DNA from: an uncultured Tateyamaria sp.
GTDB lineage: Bacteria > Pseudomonadota > Alphaproteobacteria > Rhodobacterales > Rhodobacteraceae
Assembly (NCBI RefSeq): GCF_947503415.1
Contig: NZ_CANNDS010000002.1
Span: 496,001-560,000, forward strand
DNA length: 64,000 nucleotides
Direction of reading: 5' to 3'
Made by a program: the position numbers and the translations under genes. Positions 8,607 through 17,840 of the stretch are shown here, one piece after another; within the stretch, counting starts at the first letter, position 1; every line of letters starts with the position of its first letter. Under the pieces are notes generated by a model. That model was not told the DNA's origin. It ran no database searches and saw nothing but the letters and a program-made list of their open reading frames with translations.

Positions 8607-9539
8607 ATGCTCAACTACACGCTCCGCCGCCTGCTGATGGTGGTGCCCACCCTTCTCATTCTGGTGATCTTTGCCTTCTACCTGATGCGGCTGGCACCGG
8701 GCGGGCCGTTCACCTCGGAACGTCCCCTGCCCCCGGCCGTCATGGCCAATGTGCTGGAACGCTATGGCATGGATGAACCGTTGCATGTGCAGCTTTGGAC
8801 CTATGTGAGCAACATTGTCTGCTGTTTCGACTTTGGGCCCAGCTTTTCCCAGAAGGATCGGTCGGTGAATGACGTCATCGCCCAAGGGTTTCCCGTCACG
8901 TTGACCTACGGGTTCTGGTCAGCGGTGTTCGTGCTGTTGCTGGGGGTGCCGCTGGGTATCATCGCGGCCCTTCGGCACAACGGGTTCTGGGACTACACGA
9001 TGACCGGCCTTGCCATCTTTTCGCAGATCTTTCCAAATTTCGTGCTGGCACCGCTGCTGGTGCTGCTCTTCACGCTGTCCTGGGGCTTGCTGCCGGGTGG
9101 TGGATGGAACGGGGGGCAATGGCAATATATCGTGATGCCCGCCATAGCGCTCGGAACGTCCTACATGGCGTCGGTTGCACGGCTGACGCGCGGGTCAATG
9201 CTGGAGGTGCTGGGCTCGCCCTACATCCGTACGGCGCGCGCCAAGGGATTGCCGGAGCGGACCATCATCCTGCGCCATGCCCTGAAACCGGCGCTGCTGC
9301 CGACGCTGACCTATATGGGGCCGGTCTTTGTCTACATGATCACCGGATCGGTGTTTGTGGACGTGTTCTTTTCGACGGGCGGCATTGGGCAGGATTTCAT
9401 CAACGGAGCCTATAGCCGCGACTATGCGATCCTTCTTGGCCTTGCGATCCTCTATGCCGTGCTGACCTTTGTGCTGACGCTGATGGTTGACCTGCTTTAT
9501 GCGTGGATCGATCCCAAGGTGCGGGCGGGGCTGTCATGA
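8607..9539 (+). CDS. oppB: oligopeptide ABC transporter permease, OppB type
   Basis: The 310-residue inner-membrane permease starts with MLNYTLRRLLMVVPTLLILVIF, the usual OppB first helix, followed by LAPGGPF in the periplasmic loop. The EAA loop (SPYIRTARAKGLPERTI) is near residue 205. About six membrane helices are expected. It pairs with the OppC-type protein, whose start overlaps its stop in an ATGA. The long periplasmic segment with NIVCCFDFGPS is characteristic of OppB rather than DppB. Confidence 0.93.
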   Translation: MLNYTLRRLLMVVPTLLILVIFAFYLMRLAPGGPFTSERPLPPAVMANVLERYGMDEPLHVQLWTYVSNIVCCFDFGPSFSQKDRSVNDVIAQGFPVTLTYGFWSAVFVLLLGVPLGIIAALRHNGFWDYTMTGLAIFSQIFPNFVLAPLLVLLFTLSWGLLPGGGWNGGQWQYIVMPAIALGTSYMASVARLTRGSMLEVLGSPYIRTARAKGLPERTIILRHALKPALLPTLTYMGPVFVYMITGSVFVDVFFSTGGIGQDFINGAYSRDYAILLGLAILYAVLTFVLTLMVDLLYAWIDPKVRAGLS

Positions 9540-10474
9540 TCCTGTCCGCGGCGCGCCGCCGCCTGCAATCCCGTGCCTTCGCCGAAGAACAAGCGCCAGA
9601 GATGGTTGCGTCCCGATCCTTCTGGGCCGATGCCGGACAACGGTTCATGCGCAACCGCATGGCGATCTTTTCGGTCGGGATGCTTGGCCTTCTGATCCTG
9701 TTCTCGATCTTCGGGAACCTGTTTTCGCGTTGGTCCTTCGAAGAGATCGACTGGAACGTTCTGGGCCGCATCAAGGAAGACGGCGGCCCCTCGCTTGAAA
9801 ACGGTCACTGGTTCGGCGTCGATGAGTTGGGCCGAGATCTTTATGCGCGCGTGGTGCAGGGCACGCGGACCTCGCTGCTGGTGGGGTTCATCGCGGGCCC
9901 TGTCTCTGTTCTTCTGGGTGCGACGCTGGGCGCGCTGTCGGGCTATTATGGCGGGCGTTTTGACCGGACGGTGCTTGGGGCCTACACGATCTGGCTTGCG
10001 ATCCCCTACATCATCTTCTTTGTGGTCTGGCAGGCCTTCTTTGGCCGGTCCATGAGCCAGATGATCATGGTCATCATCCTCGTGAACTGGACCGCCGGGC
10101 TGCTGATTGTGCGCGGGCAGGTCATGATGCTGAAGAACCGCGAATTCGTGGACGCAGCCCGGATGCTGGGCATGTCGGACACCAAGATCATCTTTCGTCA
10201 CCTCGCGCCGAACGTCCTTTGGGTGGTGGTGATCTATACCTCCCTCGTCATTCCCGAGGTCATCATGATGGAAAGCCTCGTGTCCTTCCTGGGGGTCGGT
10301 ATCCAAGAGCCGAACACATCCATCGGGGCGCTCTTGTCCCAAGGGGCGTCCACCATGACATTCGGCACGCTGTGGCAGTTGGGGTTCCCTGCGGCGATCT
10401 TTGTCATCGCGCAGGTTTCGCTGTTCTACATCGGGGACGGGTTGCGGGACGCTTTGGACCCCAAGGAGAGATAA
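9536..10474 (+). CDS. oppC: oligopeptide ABC transporter permease, OppC type
   Basis: The track ORF begins at 9503, but ATG 9536 makes the usual 4-base ATGA overlap with oppB and removes a non-conserved prefix. The result is 312 residues. A soluble N-terminus with FMRNRMAIFS leads into the first helix near residue 45. It is followed by the OppC periplasmic domain containing HWFGVDELGRDLYARVV, five more helices, and the EAA loop (NREFVDAARMLGMSDTKII). It completes the transmembrane pore with OppB. Confidence 0.92.
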   Translation: MILSAARRRLQSRAFAEEQAPEMVASRSFWADAGQRFMRNRMAIFSVGMLGLLILFSIFGNLFSRWSFEEIDWNVLGRIKEDGGPSLENGHWFGVDELGRDLYARVVQGTRTSLLVGFIAGPVSVLLGATLGALSGYYGGRFDRTVLGAYTIWLAIPYIIFFVVWQAFFGRSMSQMIMVIILVNWTAGLLIVRGQVMMLKNREFVDAARMLGMSDTKIIFRHLAPNVLWVVVIYTSLVIPEVIMMESLVSFLGVGIQEPNTSIGALLSQGASTMTFGTLWQLGFPAAIFVIAQVSLFYIGDGLRDALDPKER

Positions 10475-10516
10475 GTTGAGCCAGAAATTCCCAATGCTTG
10501 CCCGGCGCACGCGCCC

Positions 10517-11464
10517 ATGCTGAGTGTCGAAAACCTGCACATCCGCTTTCGCACTGGCGATGGGATGGTCCATGCGGTCAACGATGTTTCGTTCGAGGTT
10601 GGTGCTGGCCGCCAAATTGCGGTTGTCGGCGAAAGCGGGTCCGGCAAGTCGCAGATCGCGCTGGCCATCATGGGCCTGCTCGCCAAGAACGCCGAGGTCG
10701 AGGGCCGCATCATGTGGAACGGGCAGGATCTGCTGGCCGCGTCCAACCGAGAGATGAACCGCATCCGCGCCCGCGAGATCGGGATCGTGTTTCAGGATCC
10801 GATGTCGTCGCTGAACCCCTACATGACCATCGAACGGCAACTGACCGAGATTGTCGAATATCACGAGGGGCTGTCCCGACGTGACGCCCGCGCCCGCGCG
10901 TTGCAAGTGATGGATGCGGTGCGCATCTCTGACGCAAAAGCGCGCCTGCGTGCTTATCCGCACGAGTTCTCAGGCGGCATGCGGCAGCGGATCGTCATCG
11001 CCATGGCGTTGATGTGCCAACCCAAACTGATCCTTGCCGATGAACCGACAACCGCGCTTGATGTGACGGTTCAGGCCCAGATCATGCAGCTTCTGGCAGA
11101 CGTGCAACGTGATCTTGGCACGTCCGTTGTGCTGATCACGCACGATCTGGGCGTCGTTGCCGGATTTTGCGAAGAGGTGGTGGTTCTTTATGGCGGGCGG
11201 ATCATGGAAGAGGCTGAGACGATCGCCCTTTTTGACCAGCCCACGCATCCCTATACGCGCGGCCTGTTGTCCGCTGTCCCGAATATCAAGGACCCTTCCG
11301 ACGCGCTGACGGCCATCCCCGGCAGCCCACCAAACCAACACCGTTTTCCGCAGGCCTGCCCTTTCGCGCCGCGCTGCGTTGACGCGGTGGACATCTGTCG
11401 CGACACCCTGCCCGCCTTGCGTCAGGGGCGCGCCTGCCTGCGCCCCGTCGAGGAGCTGACATGA
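10517..11464 (+). CDS. oppD: oligopeptide ABC transporter ATP-binding protein, OppD type
   Basis: The 315-residue ABC ATPase has Walker [10 protein letters not shown] near residue 38, the signature [15 protein letters not shown] near residue 150, Walker [13 protein letters not shown], and the C-terminal [13 protein letters not shown] cysteine motif of OppD/F proteins. The start is uncertain. [11 protein letters not shown] is the family N-terminus, yet no ribosome site precedes ATG 10517. The good AAGGAGAG at 10463-10470 stands before a TTG (10476) in a different frame, which opens a 15-codon leader ending at 10523. Translation may therefore be coupled to that leader. It shares a 4-base overlap with oppF. 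Confidence 0.9.
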   Translation: MLSVENLHIRFRTGDGMVHAVNDVSFEVGAGRQIAVVGESGSGKSQIALAIMGLLAKNAEVEGRIMWNGQDLLAASNREMNRIRAREIGIVFQDPMSSLNPYMTIERQLTEIVEYHEGLSRRDARARALQVMDAVRISDAKARLRAYPHEFSGGMRQRIVIAMALMCQPKLILADEPTTALDVTVQAQIMQLLADVQRDLGTSVVLITHDLGVVAGFCEEVVVLYGGRIMEEAETIALFDQPTHPYTRGLLSAVPNIKDPSDALTAIPGSPPNQHRFPQACPFAPRCVDAVDICRDTLPALRQGRACLRPVEELT

Positions 11465-12456
11465 TGCTGTCCGTCCAGAATGCCCATGTCTCGTTCACCG
11501 CGGCCCAGACCAAGAAATGGCCATGGTCCCGTCCGGGCGTGGTGAGCGCGGTGAACGGCATCTCCTTCGATCTGGAGGCGGGAAAGACACTTGGGATTGT
11601 CGGCGAATCCGGATGCGGCAAATCCACGTTGATCCGTGCGGTTGCTGGCCTCACACCTCTGGCGTCTGGCACTGTGACCCTGAACAACGAACCTGTTGCC
11701 TATGAAAATCGCGCCTCGGTGCAGCGGTTGCGGGCGACCATGCAAATGATCTTTCAGGACCCGATTGCCTCTCTCAATCCGCGCATGACCATTCGGGAAA
11801 TCGTCGTGGAACCTCTGACCTTTTTTCGAACGGACATGAGCATGGAAGAGCGGCGAACTGCCGCCATGGCGATGCTTGAGCGGGTCGGCATCCCTGCGAC
11901 GCAGGCCAACCGCTTTCCCCATGAGTTTTCCGGTGGGCAGTGCCAGAGGATCGGCATCGCACGGGCGCTTGTCGCTGAACCGAAGGTCTTGCTGTGTGAC
12001 GAGCCTGTGTCGGCGCTTGACGTATCAATTCAGGCGCAGGTCGTGAACCTGCTGAAGGACTTGCAGCGCGAAATGGGGCTGGCCATTGTCTTTGTTGCGC
12101 ATGATCTGGGCGTGGTGCGCCATATCTCGGACGAGGTGCTGGTCATGTATATGGGGGCCCAGATGGAGCGTGCATCTGCCGCCGACCTCGTGCGGGAGCC
12201 GAAACATCCCTATGCACAGGCCCTGCTGTCTGCCGTCCCCGTCCCCGATCCGCGCACGCGCATCACACCGCAGATGCTTGAAGGCGACTTGCCAAGCCCC
12301 ATGGACCTTCCGCCCGGATGCCTGTTTGCGTCACGGTGCCCAAAGGCGATGCCGAAGTGTCATACGTCACGGCCGCCCGCGATCTGGCACGGTCAGCATC
12401 AAGCGGCCTGTTTTTTGTTGGAGGACAGAGCGGTCGCGGCGAGCGACGTTCATTGA
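11461..12456 (+). CDS. oppF: oligopeptide ABC transporter ATP-binding protein, OppF type
   Basis: The 331-residue ABC ATPase has Walker [10 protein letters not shown] near residue 61, Walker B VLLCDEPVSALD and the PPGCLFASRCPKAMPKC cysteine tail. The signature reads FSGGQCQRIGIARAL, with a cysteine where most relatives have arginine (GGQRQR). This is seen in some OppF proteins and should not abolish function. It starts inside the oppD stop (ATGA overlap) and ends the oppABCDF set. A 157-base gap without recognisable features separates it from pepN, so cotranscription with pepN is possible but not shown. Confidence 0.92.
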   Translation: MMLSVQNAHVSFTAAQTKKWPWSRPGVVSAVNGISFDLEAGKTLGIVGESGCGKSTLIRAVAGLTPLASGTVTLNNEPVAYENRASVQRLRATMQMIFQDPIASLNPRMTIREIVVEPLTFFRTDMSMEERRTAAMAMLERVGIPATQANRFPHEFSGGQCQRIGIARALVAEPKVLLCDEPVSALDVSIQAQVVNLLKDLQREMGLAIVFVAHDLGVVRHISDEVLVMYMGAQMERASAADLVREPKHPYAQALLSAVPVPDPRTRITPQMLEGDLPSPMDLPPGCLFASRCPKAMPKCHTSRPPAIWHGQHQAACFLLEDRAVAASDVH

Positions 12457-12613
12457 GCGTTTGGTCTGGGGGGCATGCGGCGACTTGGAAAACGCTTGGG
12501 CGTTCTGATCACTGCCAATCAGCAGTTCCCCGCCCCGCAGAGGAACGCTCGCCATTGAAGTCACCCGGTCGCGGACCTAACGTGACCCTCAGCCCCTTGA
12601 TTGAGAGTACCAA

Positions 12614-15157
12614 ATGCGCGACGCGACCCCCCAGACGATTTACCTCAAGGATTACACGCCCTTCGGCTTCAAGGTCGAAGAGGTCCACCTGACATTCGAC
12701 CTGGCCCCGTCGGCCACGCGCGTGACGTCGCGTATCAGGTTCGCGCCAAACCCCGACGCTGCCGACAGGACGTTTTTCCTGCATGGCGAAAACCTGTCCC
12801 TGATCTCGGCCAAGATCGACGGAGAGGCGGTGACGCCCACCCTCACGGACGAAGGGCTGACGTGCGACGTGCCCAATATGCCCTTTACCTGGGAGGCGGA
12901 GGTGCAGATCGACCCGGCGGCCAACACGGCCCTTGAGGGGCTGTACCAGTCGAACGGGATGTATTGCACTCAATGCGAGGCAGAAGGCTTCCGCAAGATC
13001 ACGTATTATCCCGACCGCCCTGACGTAATGTCGGTCTTCTCGGTCCGCATCAACGGGCCGCATGCCGTCTTGCTGTCCAATGGCAATCCGGTGGCGTCTG
13101 GCGATGGCTGGGCGGAATGGCATGATCCGTGGCCCAAGCCCGCCTACCTGTTCGCACTGGTGGCAGGCGAGTTGATCGCCCATCGCGACAGCTTCACCAC
13201 GATGGAAGGGCGCAAGGTTGATCTGGCGCTTTACGTGCGTCCGGGGGATGAGGGCAAATGCGCCTTCGGGATGCAGGCGCTGAAGGATTCGATGAAATGG
13301 GACGAGGATGTCTATGGCCGCGCCTATGATCTGGATGTGTTCAACATCGTGGCCGTCGACGATTTCAACATGGGCGCGATGGAGAACAAGGGGCTGAACA
13401 TCTTCAACGCCTCGGCTGTGCTCGCCTCGCCCGAGACTTCAACGGACGGGAATTTCGAACGGATCGAGGCGATCATCGCGCATGAGTATTTCCACAACTG
13501 GACGGGTAACCGGATAACCTGCCGGGACTGGTTCCAGCTGTGCCTGAAGGAAGGGCTGACCGTGTTCCGCGACAGCCAGTTCACGGCCGATATGCGGTCG
13601 GAACCGGTGAAACGTATCAGTGACGTGATCGACCTGCGTGGCCGTCAATTCCCCGAGGATCAGGGGCCGCTGGCCCACCCGGTGCGACCCGAGAGCTTTC
13701 AGGAAATCAATAACTTCTATACCGCAACCGTATATGAGAAGGGCGCAGAGGTCATCCGCATGCTAAAAACGCTTGTCGGTGATGAGGGGTACAAGAAGGC
13801 GCTGGATCTCTACTTTGACCGTCATGACGGCGATGCCGCGACGATCGAAGACTGGCTGGCTGTTTTCGAGGAGGCGACGGGACGCGATCTGACGCAGTTC
13901 AAACGCTGGTATTCCCAAGCGGGCACACCCCGTGTCGTGGTGTCTGAGCGTTTCGAGGACGGCACCTACTCCCTGAACTTCGCGCAACATACACCACCGT
14001 CTGCAGCCACGCCGGACCCGCAAGCACAGGTCATTCCGATTGCCGTGGGATTGCTTGGTCCCAATGGGGACGAGGTGCTGCCAACGCAGGTGCTGGAACT
14101 GACGGAAGACAGCCAAAGCTTCAGCTTTCCGGGTCTGAGCGCCAAGCCGGTGCCGTCGATCCTGCGCGGGTTCTCGGCCCCTGTGGTGCTGGACCACACG
14201 CCCGACCACGCGTTCCTGCTGGCCCATGACACCGATCCGTTCAACCGCTGGGAGGCGGCGCGGAACCTCGGCAAGGCATCGCTTCTGGGCGCTGTTACCA
14301 AGGGCACCTGGCCGGATGCCGCGTGGCTGGATGGCGTGGCAGGTCTTTTGACCGATGAGGCTCTGGACCCGGCCTATCGGGCCTACTGCCTGGCCCTGCC
14401 CGGTCAATCGCAACTGGCTGCCGAATTGCACGGGGCGGGCACGACGCCGGACCCGGACGCGATCTGGACGGCACACGAGGACCACAGGCAGGCCTTGTCG
14501 GACCGTATGGCAGATGCGCTGCAGGGGCTTTACGCGGCGCATCAGGTCGATGCCCCCTATGCCCCCGACGCGGCACAGTCCGGGCACCGCGCCCTCGGCA
14601 ACGCCGTGCTGGCCATGCTCACGCGGCAGGATGGCGGCGACGCGGCGCAAGCGCAGTTCGACGAGGCCACCAACATGACCCAACAGCTGGCCGCGCTTGG
14701 CTATCTGATCCGTGCGGGGCGCGGCGACGCAGCACTGGCACGGTTCGAAGCGCAATGGAAAGACGACCGGCTGGTCATGGACAAGTGGTTCGGCCTGCAA
14801 GTGATGGAAGCCAAGCCCGATGACGCCGCTGACACGGCCAAGGCGCTGACAAAGCACGCGGATTTCAACTGGAAAAACCCCAACCGCTTCCGTGCGACGC
14901 TGGGCAGCTTCGCAGGGCATCACGCCGGTTTCCATGCAAAGGACGGGTCAGGCTACACCTTGCTGGCTGATTGGCTGATCACCCTCGATCCGGTGAACCC
15001 GCAAACCACGGCGCGTATGTGCTCGGCCTTCCAGACGTGGCGGCGCTATGACGCGATCCGTCAGTCCATGATCGGCAAGGAGCTTGAGCGCATCGCGGCC
15101 ACCCCGAACCTTAGCCGCGACACAACCGAAATGATCACCCGCATCCGGGAAGCATGA
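12614..15157 (+). CDS. pepN: aminopeptidase N (M1 zinc metallopeptidase)
   Basis: The 847-residue cytoplasmic enzyme removes N-terminal residues from peptides. The exopeptidase motif GAMEN is at about residue 254. The zinc site HEYFH at about 290 is followed after exactly 18 residues by the third ligand in KEGL (HEXXH-X18-E). After the catalytic domain come the beta-sandwich and the long C-terminal helical domain (DUF3458 type), ending in the usual QTWRRYDAIRQ region. The length is normal for proteobacterial PepN. It lies directly downstream of an oligopeptide importer, so it may hydrolyse the imported peptides. A hairpin at 15194-15211 probably ends the transcript. Confidence 0.96.
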   Translation: MRDATPQTIYLKDYTPFGFKVEEVHLTFDLAPSATRVTSRIRFAPNPDAADRTFFLHGENLSLISAKIDGEAVTPTLTDEGLTCDVPNMPFTWEAEVQIDPAANTALEGLYQSNGMYCTQCEAEGFRKITYYPDRPDVMSVFSVRINGPHAVLLSNGNPVASGDGWAEWHDPWPKPAYLFALVAGELIAHRDSFTTMEGRKVDLALYVRPGDEGKCAFGMQALKDSMKWDEDVYGRAYDLDVFNIVAVDDFNMGAMENKGLNIFNASAVLASPETSTDGNFERIEAIIAHEYFHNWTGNRITCRDWFQLCLKEGLTVFRDSQFTADMRSEPVKRISDVIDLRGRQFPEDQGPLAHPVRPESFQEINNFYTATVYEKGAEVIRMLKTLVGDEGYKKALDLYFDRHDGDAATIEDWLAVFEEATGRDLTQFKRWYSQAGTPRVVVSERFEDGTYSLNFAQHTPPSAATPDPQAQVIPIAVGLLGPNGDEVLPTQVLELTEDSQSFSFPGLSAKPVPSILRGFSAPVVLDHTPDHAFLLAHDTDPFNRWEAARNLGKASLLGAVTKGTWPDAAWLDGVAGLLTDEALDPAYRAYCLALPGQSQLAAELHGAGTTPDPDAIWTAHEDHRQALSDRMADALQGLYAAHQVDAPYAPDAAQSGHRALGNAVLAMLTRQDGGDAAQAQFDEATNMTQQLAALGYLIRAGRGDAALARFEAQWKDDRLVMDKWFGLQVMEAKPDDAADTAKALTKHADFNWKNPNRFRATLGSFAGHHAGFHAKDGSGYTLLADWLITLDPVNPQTTARMCSAFQTWRRYDAIRQSMIGKELERIAATPNLSRDTTEMITRIREA

Positions 15158-15183
15158 TCCACCTTCATCTTGCCAAATAAACT
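15153..15183. repeat. 31-base repeat, copy 1 (overlaps the pepN stop)
   Basis: This 31-base stretch is the exact reverse complement of 30073-30103. Here it covers the pepN stop codon; in the other copy it carries the ribosome site and start codon of the M24 aminopeptidase. The core TTTATTTGGCAAGATGAAG looks like a dispersed roseobacter element. Confidence 0.8.
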
Positions 15184-15193
15184 TCGGGGAGCG

Positions 15194-15211
15194 CGAGGGG
15201 CTGGCCCCTCG
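15194..15211 (+). terminator. hairpin downstream of pepN
   Basis: A perfect 8-bp stem, CGAGGGGC-TG-GCCCCTCG, 36 bases after the pepN stop is followed by TTCCC. The U-run is weak, so this is a candidate terminator only. Confidence 0.5.
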
Positions 15212-15237
15212 TTCCCGCCCTCTCAACCGGACAGACC

Positions 15238-15753
15238 ATGGACCTTTACGACGCAACCGTACCGCCCTTGAAGCGTCTCACCGATGCAGTGCAACGCCTG
15301 CTGTCCTGCCTTGATGCGCCCGCGCAGCTTGAGGCGCGGCTGGCACCGGATGGCTTCACCGCGGCTGAACATTTCTGTGTCGCCCTTGGATACGTCGCCC
15401 GCACCGTCATGCCCCTGACGGGGGACGAGGTGCCCGAGATGCCGATGGATACCGACCCCGGCGCCATCCTGGCGCTGGCGCAGGACATGCGCTTTGTGCT
15501 CGACCAACTGGACAGGGCCGCGCTGGAAGGGGCAGAAGCACGCCACATCACCCATGTCGCCGGCGAAGCGGAATTGACCCAATCGGGCCGCGATTATGCC
15601 CTGCTTTACGCATTGCCCAACGCCCAGTTTCACCTGACGCTTGCCTATGCCACCGTGCGGATGGCCGGGGCGCAGGTCGGCAAGGGTGATCTGGACGGGT
15701 TTCACGTCTACGCCCCCGGCACATCGCTGGTGTCGGACACACCGCTGAATTGA
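15238..15753 (+). CDS. DUF1993-like protein
   Basis: The 171-residue soluble protein starts MDLYDATVPPLKRLTDAVQRLL. It contains LEARLAPDGFTAAEHF near residue 30, which resembles the rLapDMf block of DUF1993 proteins, a DinB-like four-helix fold. Later segments follow the same helical pattern, with FHLTLAYATVRMAG near residue 125. The biochemical role of the family is not known to me. It stands alone between pepN and an SDR gene 19 bases downstream, with which it may be cotranscribed. The family call rests on remembered motifs only. Confidence 0.75.
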   Translation: MDLYDATVPPLKRLTDAVQRLLSCLDAPAQLEARLAPDGFTAAEHFCVALGYVARTVMPLTGDEVPEMPMDTDPGAILALAQDMRFVLDQLDRAALEGAEARHITHVAGEAELTQSGRDYALLYALPNAQFHLTLAYATVRMAGAQVGKGDLDGFHVYAPGTSLVSDTPLN

Positions 15754-15772
15754 AGTCGAAAGGAATAACGCA

Positions 15773-16516
15773 ATGACCAAACGCCCTGTTTGCCTGATCA
15801 CGGGGGCCTCTGCCGGGATCGGTGCGGCCTGCGCCCGCCTCGGGGCCGCGGAGTATGATTTTGTGCTGGGGTACCGGACCGATCTGGAAGGGGCCAACGC
15901 CGTCAAGGCCGCGGTCGAGGCAGAGGGCGCAACAGCCATCACCGTTCAGGGCGACGTGGCGGACCCCACTGACATCGCCTCTATCTTTCAGGCCGTTGAT
16001 GACAGCTTTGGTCGTCTCGACGTGCTTATAAACAACGCGGGCATCGTGGATCAGTCGGCAACCCTGACGCAAATGGACCACGATCGTCTGACCCGGATGA
16101 TGAACGTCAATGTCATCGGCGCAATGCTGGTCGCCAAAGAGGCAGTGCTGCGCATGCAGGCACAGGGCGACGGCGGGGCCATCATCAACGTCTCTTCGGC
16201 CGCCGCACGGCTGGGATCAGCCAACCAGTATATTGACTATGCCGCCTCAAAGGCTGCCATCGACACCTTCACCAAGGGGCTGTCGGACGAGGTGGCCCCC
16301 GACGGCATCCGCGTGATGTCGGTGCGCCCCGGGCTGATCGACACGGAAATCCATGCCAAGGGCGGCCAACCCGGGCGCGCCCAGAAACTGGCCCACATGG
16401 TGCCGATGCGCCGCGAAGGCTCGGCCGAAGAAGTGGCCAAGGCGATCTTGTGGCTTGCCTCGGACGACGCCAGCTATGTCACCGGCTCCGCGCTTGATGT
16501 GACCGGCGGGCGATGA
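15773..16516 (+). CDS. SDR family oxidoreductase (FabG-like)
   Basis: The 247-residue short-chain dehydrogenase has the nucleotide-binding motif TGASAGIGAACARL at residue 9, NNAGI near residue 84, the catalytic YAASK near residue 158 with the upstream serine in INVSSAAA, and the C-terminal YVTGSALDVTGGR. It is probably a cytoplasmic NAD(P)-dependent dehydrogenase acting on a sugar, ketone or acyl substrate. The substrate is not deducible. The glycine-rich loop lacks the usual second glycine run after GAACARL, reading GAAEYDF. An AAGGAAT ribosome site precedes the start, and its stop overlaps the next gene in an ATGA. Confidence 0.9.
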   Translation: MTKRPVCLITGASAGIGAACARLGAAEYDFVLGYRTDLEGANAVKAAVEAEGATAITVQGDVADPTDIASIFQAVDDSFGRLDVLINNAGIVDQSATLTQMDHDRLTRMMNVNVIGAMLVAKEAVLRMQAQGDGGAIINVSSAAARLGSANQYIDYAASKAAIDTFTKGLSDEVAPDGIRVMSVRPGLIDTEIHAKGGQPGRAQKLAHMVPMRREGSAEEVAKAILWLASDDASYVTGSALDVTGGR

Positions 16517-16944
16517 CGCCATACCGTTACGAGACGACCGGTCGGAACCGGCGCACGCTTGTGGCGTTGGGGCTGGTGTGGGGCGTGATCTTTTTGGCAA
16601 TTGCCCTGCTTGATGCGTCTGTGATCCTGATGGCGCTGATTGCGTTGTGTACCGCACCCGCCCTGTATGACCTGATTTCGGGACGCAGATCTGGGCTGGT
16701 TTTGGGATCGGACGGGCTCAGTTGGTTCGCGGGTCGCCGGACCGGAGAGATTGCGTGGAACAAGATCGATCACATCCGCCTCGACACACGCCTCGACTTT
16801 TCGGTGCGGGCAAGTGCGGTGCTGGTGTCGGGTCGCAAGGTCCGGATCCCGCTGGAGGCGACCCCGCCCTCCGAAGGCTTCGAAACGACGCTGACAGATC
16901 GGGGGATCACCGTGCGGCGGCATCACTTCTCATTGCTGGGATGA
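16513..16944 (+). CDS. small membrane protein with two helices and a PH-like tail
   Basis: The 143-residue protein has two close membrane segments near residues 15-53 (TLVALGLVWGVIFLAIALL and VILMALIALC). A soluble beta-rich C-terminal half follows (SGLVLGSDGLSWFAGRRTGEIAWNKIDHIRL), resembling bacterial PH-like domains such as those of YdbS-type proteins. The function is unknown. It is tightly coupled to both neighbours, with ATGA overlaps at each end, and so belongs to an SDR-membrane protein-lipoprotein hydrolase operon. Confidence 0.75.
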   Translation: MTPYRYETTGRNRRTLVALGLVWGVIFLAIALLDASVILMALIALCTAPALYDLISGRRSGLVLGSDGLSWFAGRRTGEIAWNKIDHIRLDTRLDFSVRASAVLVSGRKVRIPLEATPPSEGFETTLTDRGITVRRHHFSLLG

Positions 16945-17840
16945 CACGGCTGGGCACCCTGATCCTGTGCCTGTGGATGGCCGCCTGTGCAGCACCACAT
17001 ATGGCAGACCCCTCCGATCCCCTACTGTTCGATATGGGGGCGATGGCACGGGCTGACCGCGTGGTTGTTGGCATCCCCGGGGTGATGACGTCGATAAACG
17101 TGCTCCAGCCCATCGGCGCGTTCGAAACCCCGGACCGCGCGATTGCCTATTTCAGGCTTCCCGGGTTCGACGGGCGCCCCTCCGAAGAGAGTATTGTCAT
17201 AGATCGCGCGGCCCAACGCATCGTCGATCTGGTACGCACCTACGACCTGGATCGGATCGACCTCATCGGGCACTCCACCGGCGCGGTGATCGCACTGGAA
17301 GCGGCCAAGGACCTGCGCACAGAGCTGCCCCATGTCGATGTGCACGTCTTTGGCATCGCCACCGCCCTGCCAGCACCGCAACCCCTGTTGGCCGGGGTGC
17401 GCGGCGCCATGGGAACGGTCGCAGCTGCCGCCCGCACCGGCAGTTTGAACCCACGCACGGTGTGGCTGGAATATTACCGCCGCCTTGCCTTCGGAGCAGA
17501 TGTCGAAACGACCCCCGCCAGCGCAAACGCAGCTGATGCTCTGGTCGAAGCCAATTCCGACCGGATCACACTGCCCAAGGACGGGCTGTACCGCCGTCAC
17601 ACGCGCGATCTGCGGCGATGGAGAAACCCGAACCCCGAGACGCTCAAGGGCACTGAGATCACGTTTTTCCACGGTGCGGTCGACCCCGTTTTCCCGCCGC
17701 GCCCGACGCGGCGGTTTGTCGAAACCCTGCCGGATGCCGAATTGAACTTCATCGCAGGCAACGGACACCTGCTGCTTCTGACCTACCCGCAAGTCTGGGA
17801 CCGGATTGGTGCATCGCTCCTGTCCTCTTCTTCTGACTAG
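16941..17840 (+). CDS. lipoprotein-like alpha/beta hydrolase
   Basis: The track ORF starts at 16722, but ATG 16941 overlaps the preceding stop (ATGA) and opens a lipoprotein signal, TLILCLWMAAC, with a lipobox cysteine near residue 17. The 299-residue protein has the nucleophile elbow GHSTG near residue 110 (IDLIGHSTGAVIAL). A late Asp candidate lies in GAVDPVFPP and a His in GNGHLL, so the triad looks complete. It is probably a membrane-anchored esterase or lipase of unknown substrate. It shares its operon with the PH-like membrane protein. The stop codon lies within a dispersed 3' repeat (see 17827-17871). Confidence 0.82.
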   Translation: MTRLGTLILCLWMAACAAPHMADPSDPLLFDMGAMARADRVVVGIPGVMTSINVLQPIGAFETPDRAIAYFRLPGFDGRPSEESIVIDRAAQRIVDLVRTYDLDRIDLIGHSTGAVIALEAAKDLRTELPHVDVHVFGIATALPAPQPLLAGVRGAMGTVAAAARTGSLNPRTVWLEYYRRLAFGADVETTPASANAADALVEANSDRITLPKDGLYRRHTRDLRRWRNPNPETLKGTEITFFHGAVDPVFPPRPTRRFVETLPDAELNFIAGNGHLLLLTYPQVWDRIGASLLSSSSD

